A stretch of DNA of 64,000 nucleotides from Vibrio plantisponsor (GTDB lineage: Bacteria > Pseudomonadota > Gammaproteobacteria > Enterobacterales > Vibrionaceae). The notes under the pieces are model-generated. The model searched no databases and was not told the DNA's origin. It saw only the letters and a program-made list of their open reading frames with translations. Shown here piece by piece: positions 26,064-35,386 of this stretch. The position numbers were made by a program, and so were the translations under genes. The first letter of the stretch is position 1; every line of letters starts with the position of its first letter. The DNA lies in the NCBI RefSeq assembly GCF_013041605.1, contig NZ_JABEQC010000001.1:310001-374000 (forward strand), given 5' to 3'.

Positions 26064-26080
26064 GTACGATCGTTCTTTTT
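26064..26080. promoter_or_regulatory. Candidate TetR operator, copy 2
   Basis: GTACGATCGTTCTTTTT lies 37 bp upstream of the TetR start and repeats the element at 25400-25416 with two mismatches. Its core TACGATCGT is close to palindromic. Confidence 0.5.
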
Positions 26081-26144
26081 TTACAAACCGTCTTTTTGTA
26101 GGCAGAGACATGGAAAATAAATTTGCATTGAAACAAATAAAGTA

Positions 26145-26176
26145 TTGACCTTGTACTTAACTACAAAGTTTATACT
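26145..26176 (+). promoter_or_regulatory. MerR-type promoter with overlong spacer
   Basis: A -35 TTGACC (26145-26150) and -10 TATACT (26171-26176) are 20 bp apart, as in MerR-activated promoters. A dyad, ACCTTGTA-N6-TACAAAGT (26148-26169; 7 of 8 pairs), fills the spacer. This is the expected operator for the MerR protein encoded next. Confidence 0.75.
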
Positions 26177-26209
26177 GTTAAAAAATGAATACTGAATCGA
26201 GGTTTGTAA

Positions 26210-26629
26210 ATGGCGTCATTAACCCGAGGTCAACTGGCTAAACAACTCAACATAACCACAGAGGCTATTCGATTTTATGAGCAGCAAGGCTTAATCGAAC
26301 CAATGCGCGCCGACAATGGTTATCGTCAATATGATCAAAACTGCATTGATAGGTTGAAATTCATCCTTCACGCTAAAGAAGTAGGTCTATCTCTGAGTGA
26401 TATTCAGGAATTGCTTTCGATTCAGATAGAGCCGGATCAGCACACCTGCCAAGAAGTTAAAGACATTACACTGGCAAAGCTTCATGAAATTGAACTGCGT
26501 ATTGCCCAGCTACAGCATATGCACAACGCCTTGAAAGTGATTAATGAACGATGCTGCGGGGGCGCTCATTCTGCCGAACACTGCACCATCCTGACGGCCC
26601 TTACTCAAACTCAACCAGAGGAAGCTTAA
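26210..26629 (+). CDS. MerR-family metal-responsive regulator
   Basis: A 139-residue MerR protein: helix-turn-helix TRGQLAKQLNITTEAIRFYEQQGLIEP, wing NGYRQYDQNCIDRLKFILHAKEVGLSL, dimerisation helix, and a C-terminal Cys/His cluster (CCGGAHSAEHC) suited to binding Zn, Cd, Pb or a similar ion, as in ZntR/CadR types. A typical MerR promoter lies just upstream. The permease gene begins one base after its stop, so the two are co-transcribed and the regulator probably activates both when metal is present. The exact metal cannot be read. Confidence 0.9.
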   Translation: MASLTRGQLAKQLNITTEAIRFYEQQGLIEPMRADNGYRQYDQNCIDRLKFILHAKEVGLSLSDIQELLSIQIEPDQHTCQEVKDITLAKLHEIELRIAQLQHMHNALKVINERCCGGAHSAEHCTILTALTQTQPEEA

Positions 26630-26630
26630 T

Positions 26631-27728
26631 ATGCAAGCTATCACGACCTTTTTAGATACCTTACTCGATTTGTGGCTTGATGCTTCTTTCTGGTTGATCA
26701 TAGGTTTGTTCGTTGCCGGTATCCTTAAAGTAACCCTTAGCAACGATAAACTGAGTAAACATCTTACCGGACATGGCATGTGGCCAAGTGTCAAAGCCGC
26801 AGTTTTGGGCATGCCACTGCCGCTTTGTTCTTGCGGCGTTATCCCTGCTGCGGTTGGGCTTCGTCGAGGTGGCGCTTCAAAAAGCGCAACCACCGCCTTT
26901 TTAATCTCAACCCCCGAGACTGGCGTTGACTCGATTGCTATTTCCTATGCGCTGTTAGGGCCATTTATGGCGGTCATTCGACCTATAGCGGCGACAACTT
27001 CAGCCATTGCGGCGGCGTTTTTGGTGTTGATCACAGACAAAGAGACACTAACCCCACTGCCAGCAACCGAAGCTGTGAAAACGTCTTGTTGTTCGGGTTC
27101 TCACAGTTGTAGCAGCTCTGCCTCATCTGCACACTCATCTCAACCAAAAACAGAATCATGGTTAAACAAGTTATGGCAGGGGCAAAAATACGCATTTACC
27201 GATTTGATTGAAGACCTGTCACTGTGGCTCATTGTGGGTCTTATCATTTCAGCTTTGGTGGTGACGTTTGTGCCTTCTGAAGCGCTTGTGGAAATCAGCC
27301 GTAGCCCTTGGGCAATGGTTCTGATGGCACTGATTGGTGTACCTATGTATATCTGCGCGTCTGCTTCAACTCCAATTGCCGCAGGCCTAATGCTGGCAGG
27401 TGTATCACCCGGTGCAGTATTGGTTTTCTTACTGGCAGGCCCTGCCACCAACATGGCGACCCTAGGTATAGTGAGAAAAGAATTAGGGACAAAAGCACTG
27501 GTTAGCTACCTAGTCGGTGTGGTGGGTGTGGCGATTCTATTCGGTTATGCCACCAACTTTTTGGTCGATACTTTTGCTATTAATATCGACGCCCAGCTAG
27601 CGGCCAGCAATGAGTTGTTACCACCCGTTATCGCTTGGGCAAGCGGCATCGCGTTAGCGGTCATTATTGTGGCTGATCTGTGGAAGAGATTTAGCCCGAA
27701 ACAAGAAAAAACAAGCTGTTGTTCGTAA
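26631..27728 (+). CDS. Metal efflux permease, SO_0444/ArsP-like family
   Basis: A 365-residue membrane protein of the permease family that includes ArsP and the SO_0444 Cu/Zn exporters. It has two related halves, with GMPLPLCSCGVIPAAVGLRRGGASKSATTAFLISTPETG in the first and GVPMYICASASTPIAAGLMLAGVSPGAVLVFLLAGPATN in the second. A Cys/His/Ser-rich cytosolic linker (CCSGSHSC) and a C-terminal CCS suggest soft-metal handling. It follows the MerR gene with one base between. Cu, Zn or a related metal is likely. Confidence 0.88.
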   Translation: MQAITTFLDTLLDLWLDASFWLIIGLFVAGILKVTLSNDKLSKHLTGHGMWPSVKAAVLGMPLPLCSCGVIPAAVGLRRGGASKSATTAFLISTPETGVDSIAISYALLGPFMAVIRPIAATTSAIAAAFLVLITDKETLTPLPATEAVKTSCCSGSHSCSSSASSAHSSQPKTESWLNKLWQGQKYAFTDLIEDLSLWLIVGLIISALVVTFVPSEALVEISRSPWAMVLMALIGVPMYICASASTPIAAGLMLAGVSPGAVLVFLLAGPATNMATLGIVRKELGTKALVSYLVGVVGVAILFGYATNFLVDTFAINIDAQLAASNELLPPVIAWASGIALAVIIVADLWKRFSPKQEKTSCCS

Positions 27729-27791
27729 GGTAAACCGTTAGGAAACGTATTCCAATCAACTCCAACACGCTGTAGAGTATAAAAATCTTAC

Positions 27792-27829
27792 AATAAGCAC
27801 TGTCGTTTATTAGAACGACGGTGTTTATT
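27792..27829. terminator. Probable intrinsic terminator
   Basis: CACTGTCGTT and AACGACGGTG pair (one G-U) across 6 nt, extended by flanking AATAA and TTATT. It ends the MerR/permease operon. Confidence 0.65.
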
Positions 27830-27864
27830 GCTTCTAATCTCTATCTTCACCTGAAGTTCAAGGA

Positions 27865-28827
27865 ATGGGCGTGGACAGTCTCTTTCAGTTATTGATGTTT
27901 TCGGCCTCAATCACCGGCCCTATTTGCTTGATGCTGGTACTCGGAGTATTTCTTAAACGTATCAACCTGATTAACGATAACTTTATCGAAGTCGCCTCCA
28001 AGATAGTGTTTGAAGTGACGCTGCCAACCATGTTGTTTTTGAGCATCATCAGTTCAAAGCACAATTTCGCTTCCAGCGCTTCTCTGATTATTTACGGCCT
28101 TGCGGCGAATTTTCTGTTCTTTCTGTTCACCACTTTTGTCACTAAAAAGACGTTTAATCGTCCGCAAGATCAAGGAGTGATCATCCAAGGTGCATTTCGC
28201 GCCAATACTGCCATTATCGCCATCGCTTATGTTGCTAACGCTTATGGCAACGATGGGGTTGCACTTGCCGCAATTTATGTGGCGAGCATGACATTGCTAT
28301 ACAATGTACAGGCGGTAATCGCTTTAAGCGCGAAAAGCGATACCAAAGGCACTCCTCCATCGAAAATCATCTTTCGAACTTTAACCAAGAACCCGCTGAT
28401 CATAGCAATATTGTTCGGTCTCTTTTGCTACGGATTCTCCATCCCAATACCTAAAATGGTCACGGATGCTGGGCGCTATTTGGGTAACATGACACTGCCT
28501 TTGGCACTTCTATGCACCGGTGGCTCGCTAGATCTAAAAGCATTGAAAGAAGATAATGCACCCGCTTGGTATGCCACAGGGTTTAAGCTGATACTCGCTC
28601 CCCTTCTGACCACCCTTGGCGCACTGATGTTTGGATTCAGAGGAATGGAACTCGGGCTGATTTTCCTGATGAGTTCAGCGCCAACCGCAGCGGCAAGTTA
28701 CGTAATGGCGAGAGCGATGGGCGGAAATGCCACCTTGGCAGCCAATATCATTGCACTCACCACTGTTTTTTCCCTGTTCTCATGCACCTTGGGTATCTTC
28801 CTGCTATCAGCGTTTAATCTGATGTAA
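27865..28827 (+). CDS. AEC-family (auxin efflux carrier/malate permease-like) transporter
   Basis: A 320-residue inner-membrane protein with about ten hydrophobic segments. The N-terminal half has GPICLMLVLGVFLKRINLIND and KIVFEVTLPTMLFLS; the second half has YLGNMTLPLALLCTGGSLDL and LIFLMSSAPTAAASYVMARAMGG, all typical of AEC carriers. Substrates in bacteria are mostly unknown, with organic acids such as malate proposed. ATG 27865 directly abuts AAGGA; GTG 27871 is better spaced from it and may be the real start. Confidence 0.87.
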   Translation: MGVDSLFQLLMFSASITGPICLMLVLGVFLKRINLINDNFIEVASKIVFEVTLPTMLFLSIISSKHNFASSASLIIYGLAANFLFFLFTTFVTKKTFNRPQDQGVIIQGAFRANTAIIAIAYVANAYGNDGVALAAIYVASMTLLYNVQAVIALSAKSDTKGTPPSKIIFRTLTKNPLIIAILFGLFCYGFSIPIPKMVTDAGRYLGNMTLPLALLCTGGSLDLKALKEDNAPAWYATGFKLILAPLLTTLGALMFGFRGMELGLIFLMSSAPTAAASYVMARAMGGNATLAANIIALTTVFSLFSCTLGIFLLSAFNLM

Positions 28828-28955
28828 CGAAGCCGTATCCAGTTCACATATCAGAATCATCGTTCATACCAAGCTCTAATTTATTGATATGAGTCGAAAG
28901 AGATGAGTTGCATATCCAGTATTGTTCTCACTTTCCTTTTTCTGTGTAAGTACTC

Positions 28956-29981
28956 ATGTCTTCGATTAATAAAATTAAGAGCCTAGAGTTCGGAAGAACC
29001 GTGGCTATGCTCGCTATTATTGGCCTTCACTGCCAGTTGTTTACCACTCATACCTTTTACAATGATGAGCCTTGGCTAGCTTATCTGTTCAATCAATCCA
29101 CTCGCTTTGCTGTTCCGCTGTTCTTCTTGATATCAGGCTATCTGATACAACCTAAGTTAAATGCGACGCCTTTCGAAACAGTGAAACGATATTCTCTTCC
29201 ACTGGTTCGTATTTGGCTGGTTTGGAGCCTTTTCAGCCTGCTGATGCCATTCAACTTTGCTGATGTTGCAGAAAAAGGTTACCTCGCAGAGCGTATGGGG
29301 TACTGGGACTATCTGCTGATGAATCCTATAAACTCTATGCTCGAAGGCGGCTTAGTGCACCTATGGTTTATACCTTCATTGATTATGGCGATAGCAATTA
29401 TTGCTGCTTTAGTTCGCTGGAATATATCAAAGTGGATCATTCCAGTCGCGGCCACGCTTTACATCTACGGTGTATTGGCGGGAAGCTACAATGTAGTGAC
29501 GGAATTGGAAGCACCATTTTTTACCCGTAATGGTCCATTCTTTAGTACTTTGATGGTGACTATTGGTTATGTGATACGCGAACGCAGTATCGCCTGTAAC
29601 ATAAAAATGGCATCGTTATTGGCGCTATCGGGAATGGCTTTGCATTTTGCTGAAGCGTATGGATTACACCAACATGGACAAGTGTTTAGCTACAACGATT
29701 ACCTGTTCGGCACCGTATTATGGGGCGTTGGAACTTTATTTGTTCTGTTAGCAAAACCTGACTGGGGAAGTGCAACGTGGATACAATCTTTCGCCAACAG
29801 CGTATTAGGCATCTATGTTAGCCACTTACTGGTTGCAATCATTATGATGAACATTTCTGGACTGTTACAACAAAGCAGTTGGGACAGAGACATCACACTG
29901 TTTGCAGGAACGACGATTATCACTCTACTCTTAGTGAAAGGAATCGAGCGTACGCCTCTCAGGAGGATACTGTTTAGATAG
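28956..29981 (+). CDS. Membrane acyltransferase, family 3
   Basis: A 341-residue polytopic protein of the acyltransferase-3 family. The N-terminus SLEFGRTVAMLAIIGLHCQLF carries the family's His in the first helix, and RFAVPLFFLISGYLI follows in the next. These enzymes acylate sugars or other envelope molecules. The closest described relatives by layout are WecH/OafA-like O-acetyltransferases, but the acceptor here is unknown. A START protein gene follows seven bases after its stop, so the two probably form an operon. Confidence 0.87.
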   Translation: MSSINKIKSLEFGRTVAMLAIIGLHCQLFTTHTFYNDEPWLAYLFNQSTRFAVPLFFLISGYLIQPKLNATPFETVKRYSLPLVRIWLVWSLFSLLMPFNFADVAEKGYLAERMGYWDYLLMNPINSMLEGGLVHLWFIPSLIMAIAIIAALVRWNISKWIIPVAATLYIYGVLAGSYNVVTELEAPFFTRNGPFFSTLMVTIGYVIRERSIACNIKMASLLALSGMALHFAEAYGLHQHGQVFSYNDYLFGTVLWGVGTLFVLLAKPDWGSATWIQSFANSVLGIYVSHLLVAIIMMNISGLLQQSSWDRDITLFAGTTIITLLLVKGIERTPLRRILFR

Positions 29982-29988
29982 GAGTTTT

Positions 29989-30630
29989 ATGTTTACGCGC
30001 GTCATCACTTTATCGCTGCTTTTCGCTCAAAGTCTGGTTTGGGCGAACAGTGACACCACAGACATGCCATGGAAACTCGCGAAAAGCGAAGACGGCATTC
30101 GAATTCACATTCGTGAGCATCAAGGAGGCTTAGTCGAAATCCGCGCGCAGATGTTTGCTCCCACCACTTATCAAGCGTTCTTAGTTCTGCTGGAAGACAG
30201 TGATAACCTGCCCAACTGGTTGGATAAAGTCAGCAGCAGCAAAGTATTGAAGCAGATATCACCCAACGAAAACATCGTCTATACCCAGTTCTCTGCCCCA
30301 TGGCCTGCCCGAGACAGAGATATGGTGACGTACTCAAAATACCAAGTTTACAATGGTGCGTTTAAACTGGAAATCAAAGACGCGGCAGATCAATACCCAG
30401 AACAAAAAGGCTACGTTCGGATAAAATCGGTTCAGGCGGATTGGACTTTAGAAAAGCTCACCAATGGCTTAACTCATATCGATTACACTGCGTACGCAGA
30501 TCCGGGAGGTTTTCTGCCTGACTGGCTAGCAAATCAGCTTTCTGTTTCGAGCGCTTTCAACACTTTTGAAGCACTGAAAGCTCAGCTGCCTCAATACCAA
30601 AATCGGCAGCATGCTAACATCAGTGAGTGA
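29989..30630 (+). CDS. Exported START-domain (lipid-binding-like) protein
   Basis: A 213-residue protein with a signal peptide (cleavage after SLVWA) and one START-like domain, with PWKLAKSEDGIRIHIRE, the strand-rich APTTYQAFLVLLEDSDNLPNWLD, and SAPWPARDRDMVTYSKYQV, a hallmark of bacterial START proteins. It may carry a lipid or hydrophobic ligand in the periplasm. Its ribosome binding site overlaps the stop of the acyltransferase gene, pointing to translational coupling and perhaps a shared envelope-lipid role (inference). Confidence 0.85.
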   Translation: MFTRVITLSLLFAQSLVWANSDTTDMPWKLAKSEDGIRIHIREHQGGLVEIRAQMFAPTTYQAFLVLLEDSDNLPNWLDKVSSSKVLKQISPNENIVYTQFSAPWPARDRDMVTYSKYQVYNGAFKLEIKDAADQYPEQKGYVRIKSVQADWTLEKLTNGLTHIDYTAYADPGGFLPDWLANQLSVSSAFNTFEALKAQLPQYQNRQHANISE

Positions 30631-30646
30631 TTATTGAAGCGATAAA

Positions 30647-30681
30647 AAAGCCCCGATTTATAGTGTAAATTGGGGCTTGCT
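30647..30681. terminator. Bidirectional intrinsic terminator
   Basis: AAGCCCCGATTTA and TAAATTGGGGCTT pair (one G-U) across 5 nt between the convergent START gene and glgB. Confidence 0.85.
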
Positions 30682-30695
30682 TTTCTCAGTACTTA

Positions 30696-32882
30696 TTACG
30701 ATTTTAGCTTGTAGAACAGGGTCGAAAGTGGCGGTAAACGCACCAACAGAGACTGATCTAAGCCTTCGCTTTTTACTCGTTCAGTTACGGCAACTGTGAC
30801 CGTTTCAAAATCGCTGCCAGAATAATGACCGCTATCCGTATTAAGCAGCAACTCATAGCGTCCCTCATTTGGCACCCCTAAACGGAAGTGTTCATGCGGC
30901 ACTGGCGTAAAGTTGGTAATAGCTAAGATTCTCTCGCCCTTATCACTGATACGCTCATGAGCAATCACGCTAATGTCCGCTGCATCTTGCAAACGCCATT
31001 CAAAGCCGGATGGTTCACAATCACGCTCATGCAACGCAGGTTCGTTCTTATACAGATGATTAAGGTCGCGAACTAAACTTTGGATACCACGGTGGCGATC
31101 GAAAGCGGTTAAGAACCACTGTAGTTGATCATCATGATTCCACTCTGCCGTCTGACCAAACTCAGAACCCATGAAGTTGAGTTTCTTACCCGGCTGCGCG
31201 TACATATAACCAAAATAGGCTCGCATATTCGCCGTCTGCTGCCACTCATCGCCCGGCATCTTGTAGATCAACGACTGTTTACCGTAAACCACCTCATCGT
31301 GAGACAAAGACAACACATAGTTTTCACTGAATGCGTAAATCAGCGGGAAAGTTAACGTGTTGTGGTGATATTTACGATGTACCGGATCTTCTTTGATGTA
31401 CGAAAGACTGTCGTGCATCCAACCCATGTTCCACTTGAAACCAAAGCCTAAGCCGCCCATAAAGGTTGGCGCTGACACACCCGGAAAGGCTGTGGATTCT
31501 TCAGCAATGGTCATCGCATTCGGGAAGTATTTATAAACCTCTTCGTTCATCCACTTAAAGGTTGCGATGGCATCATAATTTTCACGGCCACCATCAACGT
31601 TTGGAATCCACTGATCGTGACTGCGTGAATAGTCGAGATAAAGCATCGACGCCACTGCATCCACACGAATACCGTCAATATGGAACATATCGAACCAATA
31701 CAGCGCATTGGAAACTAGGAAACGACGCACATGTTCGCGTCCAACATCGTAGATGTATGAATTCCAGTCCTGATGCCAGCCACGACGCGGATCAGGATCA
31801 TGGAATAGCGGCGTACCATCGAAATTCGCCAAACCATGATCATCCGACGGGAAGTGTGCTGGAACCCAGTCAAGAACCACACCGATACCAGCCTGATGGC
31901 ACATATCAACGAAGTATTTGAAATCATCCGGCGAGCCATAACGACTGGTTGGCGCAAACAAACCAACAGGTTGATAACCCCAAGAGCCATAAAATGGATG
32001 TTCAGAAACCGGCATAAGCTCTACATGGGTGTATCCCATATCAACCAGATACGGAATCAAATGCTGTGCTAACTCGCGATAATTGAGGAAGTCTCCATTC
32101 TCACCACGCTTCCATGAGCCAGCATGCAATTCATAAAAAGAGAGCGCTTCTTTACGCTTTTGCGTCACAGGGCGATGTTGCCATTCACTGTCTTGCCATT
32201 GGTAACGGCTATGATCATAAGTCACAGAGGCAAAAGAAGGGTGTTGTTCCGCGTAGAATCCCCAAGGGTCAGCCTTATGAGGTAAGCCTTCACCATGTGG
32301 TCCTTTCAGTTCAAATTTGTATTGAACGCCCTCTTCCAGCCCCGGAATAAACAGCCCCCAAATGCCATAATCTAAACGTTGCATCGGATGACGACGACCG
32401 TCCCACTGGTTAAAAGAACCAACCAGACTACACGCCGAAGCGTGAGGCGCGTAAACAAGGAAACGAACACCTGAGATCTGCTTACCGTCGCGTTCTAACG
32501 TGACGAACTGTGAGCCCATATGACGATACATCTCTTTCGGAGTGTGCAGGTCATCATATTCGGCATAAATTTCGTGGTACTGGTAAGGGTCATCGACAAT
32601 TTGTTCGGTACCCGCCCAGTCAACCGCAAGAGAATAATGGGTGAAGCGAAGGTCTCTGTCTGATGTAAGAACAAAACCGGCATCGGTTTCTCTTTCAAGA
32701 GCCACTCTCGGCTCTCCTTCCACCAGCAACTCTACTTTATCAGCACCCGGCATCCATACTCGTAGTGCTCCTTGAAAAGAAGGAATAAACGGACCTAAAA
32801 ATGCAAATGGATCAGCAAAACCAGCGTGAGAAAGCTGGTTATAGGCAACTTGTGTTTTCGAAGGCTTTTTAGCTTTTTTCAA
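30696..32882 (-). CDS. glgB: 1,4-alpha-glucan branching enzyme GlgB
   Basis: A 728-residue cytoplasmic GH13 enzyme that creates alpha-1,6 branches. It has two N-terminal CBM48-type domains (DPFAFLGPF at the start; [25 protein letters not shown] near 140-165) and the catalytic barrel with Asp408 ([13 protein letters not shown]), Glu461 (TIAEEST) and Asp529 ([12 protein letters not shown]). The start is TTG 32882 behind GGGAGAAG, as no ATG gives a full N-terminus. It lies downstream of malP and malQ, with 165 bp after malQ, rather than with glgC/glgA, so it seems part of the maltodextrin locus. Confidence 0.95.
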   Translation of the reverse strand: MKKAKKPSKTQVAYNQLSHAGFADPFAFLGPFIPSFQGALRVWMPGADKVELLVEGEPRVALERETDAGFVLTSDRDLRFTHYSLAVDWAGTEQIVDDPYQYHEIYAEYDDLHTPKEMYRHMGSQFVTLERDGKQISGVRFLVYAPHASACSLVGSFNQWDGRRHPMQRLDYGIWGLFIPGLEEGVQYKFELKGPHGEGLPHKADPWGFYAEQHPSFASVTYDHSRYQWQDSEWQHRPVTQKRKEALSFYELHAGSWKRGENGDFLNYRELAQHLIPYLVDMGYTHVELMPVSEHPFYGSWGYQPVGLFAPTSRYGSPDDFKYFVDMCHQAGIGVVLDWVPAHFPSDDHGLANFDGTPLFHDPDPRRGWHQDWNSYIYDVGREHVRRFLVSNALYWFDMFHIDGIRVDAVASMLYLDYSRSHDQWIPNVDGGRENYDAIATFKWMNEEVYKYFPNAMTIAEESTAFPGVSAPTFMGGLGFGFKWNMGWMHDSLSYIKEDPVHRKYHHNTLTFPLIYAFSENYVLSLSHDEVVYGKQSLIYKMPGDEWQQTANMRAYFGYMYAQPGKKLNFMGSEFGQTAEWNHDDQLQWFLTAFDRHRGIQSLVRDLNHLYKNEPALHERDCEPSGFEWRLQDAADISVIAHERISDKGERILAITNFTPVPHEHFRLGVPNEGRYELLLNTDSGHYSGSDFETVTVAVTERVKSEGLDQSLLVRLPPLSTLFYKLKS

Positions 32883-33047
32883 TACTCTTCTCCCAGCGCA
32901 ACAGAGAAATAAAAATGCCCGCTACATTGGCGGGCATACTAGCGTGAATTCATCTTACCGAACTCAAAAGGGCTATAGAGTGACCTAACTTAAACTTCTT
33001 GGTGTAAATATAAGAATTCACTAATTTCCCTCTGAATGCTTGCTCGA

Positions 33048-35228
33048 CTACTGACTGGCTTTCGCACGCGTTTCCGTTAAACGTGCTGAAATTCGGTTCA
33101 CATCTTCACGGGCAAAGATTTCATCCAAATTCATCGACAATTTACGACGCCAGTTTGGATACTCATCAACGGTTCCCGGAATGTTGACAGGATTATCCAT
33201 TTCTAACCAGTCTTCAAGCTGAATACTGAGTAGACCTGAAGAACCTGCCGCAACATGCAGTTGCAATGCTTCGCTCAGGTATGAATCCATAGGAACCAGA
33301 CTTGCATCACGACCTACGCCTTCAGGTAAGTAACCATGCCAAGCCACAGAGTCCAAAATGCCTTGTTTGCACTTCAAACGGTCATCAAACAACTCTGCCA
33401 GTTGTTCTTTGTCTGGATACAAGCCAATTTCGCTACCCATTTTCAGATCAGCACAGTGCCAGAAACCACGCAGAGTCGGCATATCGTGCGTACACAGAGC
33501 CGCCATAGATTGAGGCGCATAGTGAGCAGGAGAAATAAAGCCGCCGTCTTCTTTAGATGTTTCGAAGAAGAATACTTTGTATGAGTGAACGCCTGCATCA
33601 CGAAGCAGATCCACGATTTCGTCCGGTACAGTACCTAAGTCTTCACCGATCACACTGCATTGGTGACGGTGAGATTCCAGCGCAAGAATCGCTAACATGT
33701 CTTTGACTGGGTAGTAGATGTACGCGCCTTTGGTTGCATTTTCGCCTTTTGGAATCCACCACAGACGCAATAAACCAAGTACGTGGTCGATACGCAGAGA
33801 ACCACAATGCTTCATGTTGGCACGCAACAGCTTGATGTAAGCATCATAGCCCGTCGCTTGCAGCACTTGTGGGTTAAGTGGTGGTAAACCCCAGTTCTGA
33901 CCTAGTGGACCAAGAACATCCGGTGGCGCGCCAATGCTCGCATCCAGAATCAAGTTACCTTCATCCGCCCATGTTTCAGAGCCAGAATCCGCAACACCTA
34001 CTGCTAAGTCACGGTATAAGCCAACCGCCATGCCTTTTTCTTCAGCCAGCGCCTGAGCTTCGTTGATTTGCGTGTCTGCAACCCATTGCAGGTACATGTA
34101 AAGATGTACGGCATCTTGGTTGTCTTCAATAAAAGTTTGTACCGCTGGATTTTCAAAACGACGGTATTTTTCAGGGAAAACAGGCCAGCCCCAAACATTG
34201 CTGTCTTCTGCATGCAATTGTGCGTGCAGCGCATCAAAGGTTGCTTGGTGCAACAGGCTATCACCGCCCTCTTCCACAAAGTCTAGGAATGCACGAGCAC
34301 GGTCAGTGTTTTTATCCAAATGGCGAGCTTTAAATTCAGTGAATAACAATGGCAGTACGCTCATTTTCATTTGCGCGACTTCGGTGTAGTTCACCCAATG
34401 CGATTCACGTGCTTTTTGCAGACGTTGTTGGAACTCAGCACTGCCCACTTTTTGCTGTGCTTCACCACTTAGTGCGAACTCAGGTACTGAGCTCACATCA
34501 ATATAAAGAATGTTCAACCAACGGCGAGAAGACGGGCTGTATGGGCTCGCACCTTCTGGGTTCGCAGGGAACAGAGAATGGATTGGGTTCAAACCGACAA
34601 AATCACCACCACGAGATGCGATATCCGCAACCAACTGTTTCAAGTCACCGAAATCACCGATACCCCAGTTGTGCTGAGTGCGCAAAGTGTAAAGCTGAAC
34701 ACTTGGTCCCCAAAGCTTCTTGCCTTTTTCCAGAGCGGGTTGTTTGTAACACGCAGTTGGCGTCACAATTACCGTCATCTCATACGGCGCTTTACGGCGT
34801 TTGCGAGAAACAAACAGCTTGTGGTAACCCAGTGCTAAATCGCTCGGCAAAGAGAATACTAGCGGGCCTCCTTCTGCACGCTCATCACGAACAATTTGAG
34901 ATTGCAGGTAGCCTTCAAATACTTCGCCTTGTTCGGTTTCTAGTCGCCAGTCAAACTCACTTTCACGAGCACTAGAACCTAGGTTAAGAGAAACTTCTAA
35001 CGGCTCCCCTTGGCGAATCACTAATACTGGTTCCAACACATCGGCTTTGTGTTTTTTCTCAGCCGATTTTAATAAGGTTTGATCATTGGTTGTGTCATAA
35101 CCTAAAGAAGCCAAAAGCCGACGAATGGTCTCGTCTTCTACTTTTGCTTCATCGCCCCAAGCACTCACATAGCTGTCGGCAATTTTTGCCATCGCTGCGA
35201 CTTGTTTTAATGCATTTTGTTCTTTCAT
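33048..35228 (-). CDS. malQ: 4-alpha-glucanotransferase (amylomaltase) MalQ
   Basis: A 726-residue cytoplasmic GH77 enzyme that transfers glucan chains between maltodextrins. Catalytic Asp is in GSLRIDHVLGLLR, Glu in VIGEDLGTVPD and Asp in LCTHDMPTLRGFW. A long N-terminal extension with beta-sandwich text precedes the barrel, as in E. coli-type MalQ. The frame is open to 35261, but ATG 35228 follows GGAGAGAG and gives the usual N-terminus MKEQNALKQV. It is the middle gene of malP-malQ-glgB. Confidence 0.95.
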   Translation of the reverse strand: MKEQNALKQVAAMAKIADSYVSAWGDEAKVEDETIRRLLASLGYDTTNDQTLLKSAEKKHKADVLEPVLVIRQGEPLEVSLNLGSSARESEFDWRLETEQGEVFEGYLQSQIVRDERAEGGPLVFSLPSDLALGYHKLFVSRKRRKAPYEMTVIVTPTACYKQPALEKGKKLWGPSVQLYTLRTQHNWGIGDFGDLKQLVADIASRGGDFVGLNPIHSLFPANPEGASPYSPSSRRWLNILYIDVSSVPEFALSGEAQQKVGSAEFQQRLQKARESHWVNYTEVAQMKMSVLPLLFTEFKARHLDKNTDRARAFLDFVEEGGDSLLHQATFDALHAQLHAEDSNVWGWPVFPEKYRRFENPAVQTFIEDNQDAVHLYMYLQWVADTQINEAQALAEEKGMAVGLYRDLAVGVADSGSETWADEGNLILDASIGAPPDVLGPLGQNWGLPPLNPQVLQATGYDAYIKLLRANMKHCGSLRIDHVLGLLRLWWIPKGENATKGAYIYYPVKDMLAILALESHRHQCSVIGEDLGTVPDEIVDLLRDAGVHSYKVFFFETSKEDGGFISPAHYAPQSMAALCTHDMPTLRGFWHCADLKMGSEIGLYPDKEQLAELFDDRLKCKQGILDSVAWHGYLPEGVGRDASLVPMDSYLSEALQLHVAAGSSGLLSIQLEDWLEMDNPVNIPGTVDEYPNWRRKLSMNLDEIFAREDVNRISARLTETRAKASQ

Positions 35229-35349
35229 CGCTCTCTCCGAAGGGACTGCATAATCCTTCAAATGTGTAGGGTGTGTAATTATTTAATCTATGTCGATTTG
35301 GCTTTTATTCATTCTGGAACATATGTTCGTTGAGCGTTATAAGCCATTC

Positions 35350-35372
35350 AGCCAAGGCTTACGCCTTGGCTG
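35350..35372. other. Hairpin between malP and malQ
   Basis: CAGCCAAGG and CCTTGGCTG pair across 5 nt just after the malP stop. A T run follows only on the plus strand, so on the mRNA it may stabilise the malP 3' end rather than terminate. Confidence 0.5.
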
Positions 35373-35386
35373 TTTGGTTCTATTTT

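Noticed and set aside
34349..34975. A 208-residue open frame on the plus strand
   Set aside because: It lies wholly antisense to malQ, has no family features and no ribosome binding site.
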